The notes under the pieces were generated by a model that saw only the letters and a program-made list of their open reading frames with translations, was not told where the DNA came from and made no database searches. A stretch of DNA of 27,303 nt from an uncultured Spongiibacteraceae bacterium (GTDB lineage Bacteria > Pseudomonadota > Gammaproteobacteria > Pseudomonadales > CAMLJR01). A program made the translations under genes and the position numbers. The stretch spans positions 1 through 27,303 of the forward strand of contig CAMLJR010000020.1 of assembly GCA_946480345.1 (NCBI GenBank), written 5' to 3'. Numbering within the stretch: the stretch's first letter is position 1; every line of letters starts with the position of its first letter. This document shows positions 24,154 to 27,303 of the stretch, piece after piece.

Positions 24154-24212
24154 TACTGTGCATGCATACAGTTAACTGTTTATTCGTACAGTAACTATCT
24201 ATCCGTACAGTA
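24154..24212. promoter_or_regulatory. Three tandem LexA (SOS) boxes
   Basis: Box 1, CTGT-GCATGCAT-ACAG (24156-24171), and box 2, CTGT-TTATTCGT-ACAG (24176-24191), match the CTGT-N8-ACAG consensus perfectly, including flanking A/T bases. Box 3, CTAT-CTATCCGT-ACAG (24195-24210), has one mismatch. They start 20 and 19 bp apart, on one helix face, and precede the small membrane gene and dinB. A possible extended -10 (TGT-TATGCA, 24214-24222) lies just downstream. Confidence 0.88.
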
Positions 24213-24240
24213 GTGTTATGCATTAACGGCGAGGTGAGAA

Positions 24241-24495
24241 ATGCGTGAAATTCTGTTGCTGCGTTGGTGCCAGGCCAGCGTGCTTTTATGCGGCGTGTTG
24301 TTGATTGCAATCGGCTCGGGTGTTGCTCAGCCGTGGTTGCCGATGCTGGTACTGCTGGCATTGAGCGGCACATTGACCGGTGCCCTCTACGAAAAAATGC
24401 GGCGCGTGCGCGGTGAAAGCGAGGGTCTTGTGCCGCTGTTGCTGCCGGCGCTGGGTGGAATTTCCGGCGCGTTCGTGTTGATCACGCAGTTCTGA
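24241..24495 (+). CDS. Small SOS-linked membrane protein of unknown function
   Basis: An 84-residue protein with three predicted hydrophobic segments (about 10-27, 32-49 and 62-82) and a charged loop YEKMRRVRGESE between the last two. There is no signal peptidase site or known domain. The ATG has AGGTG upstream. It starts 29 bp after the third LexA box, and dinB begins 10 bp after its stop, so both are probably one SOS-induced transcript. Small SOS membrane proteins elsewhere (SidA in Caulobacter, YneA in Bacillus) block cell division; a similar role here is only a guess. Confidence 0.78.
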   Translation: MREILLLRWCQASVLLCGVLLIAIGSGVAQPWLPMLVLLALSGTLTGALYEKMRRVRGESEGLVPLLLPALGGISGAFVLITQF

Positions 24496-24505
24496 TCGAT
24501 TCGCC

Positions 24506-25576
24506 ATGGCGGCTGATCGCCCTCCGCGCAAAATCATCCACATCGATTGCGACTGCTTTTACGCGGCAGTCGAAATGCGCGACGACCCTTCATTGCGCGG
24601 GTTGCCGATGGCGGTCGGCGGCACACCGCAGCAGCGTGGCGTGATCGCAACCTGTAACTACGAAGCGCGTCATTACGGCGTGCATTCAGCGATGCCGACA
24701 GCGCAGGCGTTGAAACTCTGCCCGCAGCTGATCGTGTTGCCGCCGGCGATGGAAAAATACCGCGCCGCTTCCGCGCAGATCATGTCGATCTATCGCGAAT
24801 ACACCGATCTGGTCGAACCGCTTTCGCTCGATGAAGCGTATCTCGATGTCAGCGAATCGCCGCACTGCCACGGCAGCGCGACGCTAATCGCCCAGCAGAT
24901 TCGCGAACGGATCGCCGCAACGGTGGGCATCACCGCATCGGCGGGTATCGCGCCGAATAAATTCATCGCCAAAATTGCCAGCGATTGGCGCAAGCCGAAC
25001 GGACAATTTGTCGTTACACCGGCGCGTGTGGATGCGTTTGTCGCGGCGTTACCGGTCAGCAAATTGTTCGGTGTCGGCAAAGTCACCGCGGAAAAACTGC
25101 AACGGCTCGGTGCGCATACCTGTGCCGATCTGCGCGCCTGGTCGCCGTTCTTGCTGCAACATCACTTCGGTAAATTCGGCGACAGGTTGCATGAACTGTG
25201 TCGCGGTATCGATCAACGCGAAGTAAGCGCCGAGCGCGTGGCGAAATCGATCAGCGTCGAGGAAACCTACGCGCAGGACATTCCCGATTTAAACGCGTGT
25301 CTGCATCGATTGCCGTCATTGGTAACGAAGCTCAGCGAACGTTTGCAGCGTTCGCGCAAGAACGAGCATGCACGAAAATTATTTCTGAAAATCCGATTTG
25401 CCGATTTTCAGAAAACCACGGTCGAGTGCATCGGCGCGACGCCGCATCCGGCGCAATTCGCCAAGTTACTTGAAACCGGTTTTGCGCGCGGTCAGCGCCC
25501 GGTACGTCTGCTCGGCATCGGGGTGCGTCTCGCGCAGCGCCGCTTCAACGACCAACTCGATCTCTTCGCGCAATAA
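24506..25576 (+). CDS. dinB: DNA polymerase IV (Y-family, DinB)
   Basis: A 356-residue translesion DNA polymerase. Catalytic acidic residues are D14 in IIHIDCDCFYAAVEM and D109/E110 in EPLSLDEAYLDV. Y19 occupies the usual aromatic steric-gate position. NYEARHYGVHSAMP, SAGIAPNKFIAKIASDWRKPNG and the HhH segment LFGVGKVTAEKLQRLG follow, then the little-finger domain. The C-terminal QLDLF is a canonical sliding-clamp-binding motif. The length fits the family. It lies 10 bp after the small membrane gene and behind three LexA boxes, so induction by DNA damage is expected. No strong SD; translation may be coupled to the upstream gene. Confidence 0.96.
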   Translation: MAADRPPRKIIHIDCDCFYAAVEMRDDPSLRGLPMAVGGTPQQRGVIATCNYEARHYGVHSAMPTAQALKLCPQLIVLPPAMEKYRAASAQIMSIYREYTDLVEPLSLDEAYLDVSESPHCHGSATLIAQQIRERIAATVGITASAGIAPNKFIAKIASDWRKPNGQFVVTPARVDAFVAALPVSKLFGVGKVTAEKLQRLGAHTCADLRAWSPFLLQHHFGKFGDRLHELCRGIDQREVSAERVAKSISVEETYAQDIPDLNACLHRLPSLVTKLSERLQRSRKNEHARKLFLKIRFADFQKTTVECIGATPHPAQFAKLLETGFARGQRPVRLLGIGVRLAQRRFNDQLDLFAQ

Positions 25577-25726
25577 TTGTCACCGGCTTTCCAAATTTCA
25601 TAACGTCGTCGATTCACATTGCGTATCGATTCTCCAGACGGCGAGCGCGCTTTTGTCGAAAACGGCTGAGCCACGTAAACTACCGCGACGATAGAAATTC
25701 GATTCCTCATTTTGCGCGGATACGCT

Positions 25727-26737
25727 ATGTGGCCATTATTTCTTGAACTGCTGCTAATGCTGCTCGTCATTCTGGTGGCGGCGGAAGTTTTTACCAATGC
25801 GCTGGAGCATCTCGGCGAGCGGTTGAAGATTTCCGAAGGCGTCACCGGCTCGCTGTTCGCTGCGGTGGGTACGGCATTGCCCGAAACGCTGGTGCCGTTA
25901 CTCGCGATATTCGCCGGTACCACGAGCGTAAAGACGAATGAAGAAATCGGTGTCGGTGCCATCCTGGGCGCGCCATTGATGTTATCGACACTATCGTTAA
26001 GCCTGATGGCGATAGCCGTACTAAAGCAGCGCGGCCTAAAAGGCCATTGGCGCCCCGAACACAGCGGTCTGCAACGCGATTTGAATTTCTTCCTGTTCGC
26101 TTTCGTGCTCGCCGCAATCGCGATGTATATCCCAGTGGAAGCTGGCGTCGCGCGCGTTGTTGTCGGCTTCACGCTGGTGCTTACGTACTTCGTTTATATC
26201 CTGCTGACATTGCGCGCATCGAAAAAACTCGTCGATAGCGGACACGTGACCGAAGCCAACGACAAAATGTTCATCGCGCGCATCGGCCTGCCGGAAAATA
26301 TGGCGACTATCATGCTGCAACTCGCGATCGGACTCGGCTTGCTGGTATTCGGCGCCAAGGGATTCATTCACGGCGTCGAAGGCGTTTCGCATGCGATAGG
26401 TATGTCGGCGTTATTGTTGTCGTTGCTGATCATTCCGATCGCAACCGAATTACCGGAAAAAGTGAACAGCATTTTGTGGGCGCGTCGCGGCAAGGATACG
26501 CTCGCCTTCGGCAACATCACCGGCGCAATGGTATTTCAGGGCACACTGTTGCCATCGATCGGTATCATGTTGACGCCATGGCAACCGCGCATCGAAGTAT
26601 TGAGCGGCGTTCTTGTTACATTGGTGGCCGCAGCGTGGCTGCGTATTCACGCGCGCTCCGGCGGTATGGCAGTCTGGGTGTTGCTGGTTAACGGCGTGCT
26701 TTATCTCAGCTATCTAACGATCACACTCACGCGCTAA
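25727..26737 (+). CDS. CaxA/YrbG-like Na+/Ca2+ exchanger family membrane protein
   Basis: A 336-residue inner-membrane cation exchanger with about ten helices in two inverted repeats. The alpha-repeat motifs are visible as VGTALPETLVPLLA near the N-terminus, followed by GVGAILGAPLMLSTL, and IIPIATELPEKVNS in the second half, followed by GNITGAMVFQGTLLPSIG. The Glu in each PE motif is a cation ligand in the family. The ion cannot be told from sequence. ATG at 25727 was chosen over a TTG at 25712; neither has a good SD. The KgtP-like gene starts 21 bp downstream, suggesting an operon. Confidence 0.88.
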   Translation: MWPLFLELLLMLLVILVAAEVFTNALEHLGERLKISEGVTGSLFAAVGTALPETLVPLLAIFAGTTSVKTNEEIGVGAILGAPLMLSTLSLSLMAIAVLKQRGLKGHWRPEHSGLQRDLNFFLFAFVLAAIAMYIPVEAGVARVVVGFTLVLTYFVYILLTLRASKKLVDSGHVTEANDKMFIARIGLPENMATIMLQLAIGLGLLVFGAKGFIHGVEGVSHAIGMSALLLSLLIIPIATELPEKVNSILWARRGKDTLAFGNITGAMVFQGTLLPSIGIMLTPWQPRIEVLSGVLVTLVAAAWLRIHARSGGMAVWVLLVNGVLYLSYLTITLTR

Positions 26738-26758
26738 TTCGCTAGCGAGGGCGTTGCC

Positions 26759-27303
26759 ATGGATGAACATCGCATCACCGCCGGCACGGACAGACGCAGA
26801 CGCATTACCGCCATCGTCGCCGCGTCGTCCGGCAATCTGGTCGAATGGTTCGATTTTTATATTTATTCGTTCTTCGCGATTTATTTCGCGCCGATGTTTT
26901 TCCCCAAAGGCGATACCACCACGCAGTTGTTAAATACCGCCGGCATTTTTGCGGCGGGATTTTTAATGCGACCGCTCGGTGGCTGGCTGTTCGGACGCGT
27001 CGCCGATAAACACGGACGCCGCCGCTCGATGTTGATATCGGTGCTGCTGATGTGCACCGGCTCGTTAATTATTGCCGTGCTGCCGACGCACGCCGACATA
27101 GGTACCGCCGCGCCGATATTGTTGCTGTGCGCGCGATTGCTGCAGGGGCTATCGGTCGGCGGCGAATACGGCACCAGCGCAACCTACATGAGCGAAGTCG
27201 CGCATCATCGGCATCGCGGTTTCTACGCATCGTTTCAATATGTCACGTTGATCGGCGGGCAATTACTCGCGGTCGTCATTTTATTCGCGATGCAACAAGC
27301 GCT
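26759..27303 (+). CDS. kgtP: MHS-family MFS transporter, KgtP-like (alpha-ketoglutarate permease), 3' end outside window
   Basis: The first 181 residues of a metabolite:H+ symporter. [81 protein letters not shown] and [18 protein letters not shown] follow E. coli KgtP almost segment for segment, more closely than ProP or ShiA. It should bring alpha-ketoglutarate or a related dicarboxylate into the cell with protons. The ATG at 26759 has GAGGG about 8 nt upstream. The gene follows the exchanger gene by 21 bp and runs off the right edge. Confidence 0.9.
   Translation, partial: MDEHRITAGTDRRRRITAIVAASSGNLVEWFDFYIYSFFAIYFAPMFFPKGDTTTQLLNTAGIFAAGFLMRPLGGWLFGRVADKHGRRRSMLISVLLMCTGSLIIAVLPTHADIGTAAPILLLCARLLQGLSVGGEYGTSATYMSEVAHHRHRGFYASFQYVTLIGGQLLAVVILFAMQQA

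Noticed and set aside
25492..26172. 226-codon minus-strand ORF opposite dinB and the exchanger
   Set aside because: Ser/Arg/Thr-rich low-complexity translation spanning two well-supported genes; no homology seen.
1..27303. CRISPR arrays, tRNA or rRNA genes, prophage or intact insertion sequences
   Set aside because: No regular repeat-spacer pattern, no tRNA-like cloverleaf with a CCA-type end, and no transposase, integrase or phage structural protein were seen on either strand.

Overview
The window looks like chromosomal DNA of a free-living Gram-negative proteobacterium, most likely a gammaproteobacterium. The grounds are three LexA sites of the gamma type (CTGT-N8-ACAG), a perfect FNR/Anr-type box, a salt-induced-type outer-membrane protein, a PEP-CTERM protein, an Aer-like redox receptor and a KgtP-like transporter. 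The species is not identified. I saw no tRNA, rRNA, CRISPR array, phage gene or intact transposon. Most genes have clear Shine-Dalgarno (SD) sequences, and these decided many of the starts.

Layout. 1-1326 (minus): a transglutaminase-like protein followed by the 5' part of the DNA glycosylase gene tag. 1584-2327 (plus): a DUF481 outer-membrane protein ending at a bidirectional terminator. 2382-7314: two large, divergently transcribed hybrid sensor kinases, one with a MEDS sensor and one membrane-anchored with GAF and PAS domains. They are separated by an inverted-repeat element. 7283-9396: YchJ-like, DUF1080 and AhpD-fold proteins. 9551-12650: a PEP-CTERM protein, an MFS transporter and a TIM-barrel isomerase. 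12757-14168: a possible 17-codon ORF, an unassigned PLAT-like protein and a PaiB-type flavin protein, followed by palindromic repeats.

14273-18117 is a stress-type regulon. An ECF42-type sigma factor with a C-terminal TPR-like domain lies upstream of a four-gene minus-strand operon (VOC, SRPBCC, YCII/DGPF, VOC), with a further VOC gene divergent from it. A TGTCGA/CGAC promoter candidate precedes the operon. Three regularly spaced copies of CTGTTGCA abut the sigma gene's ribosome-binding site.

18175-22774: an orphan ParA-like ATPase, an Aer-like chemoreceptor preceded by the FNR-type box, a type IV pilin overlapping the receptor gene, a second isolated DGPF gene, and a convergent AraC-family regulator. 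22923-24134: a secreted protein of unknown function, divergent from the AraC gene. 24154-25576: three tandem LexA boxes in front of an undescribed small membrane protein and DNA polymerase IV (dinB), apparently one SOS operon. 25727-27303: a CaxA-like Na+/Ca2+ exchanger and the start of a KgtP-like dicarboxylate transporter.

The most interesting signals are regulatory: the triple SOS box with its small membrane-protein partner, the 18-bp-phased CTGTTGCA array at the ECF gene, and the FNR-type box embedded in a terminator-like hairpin before the redox receptor.
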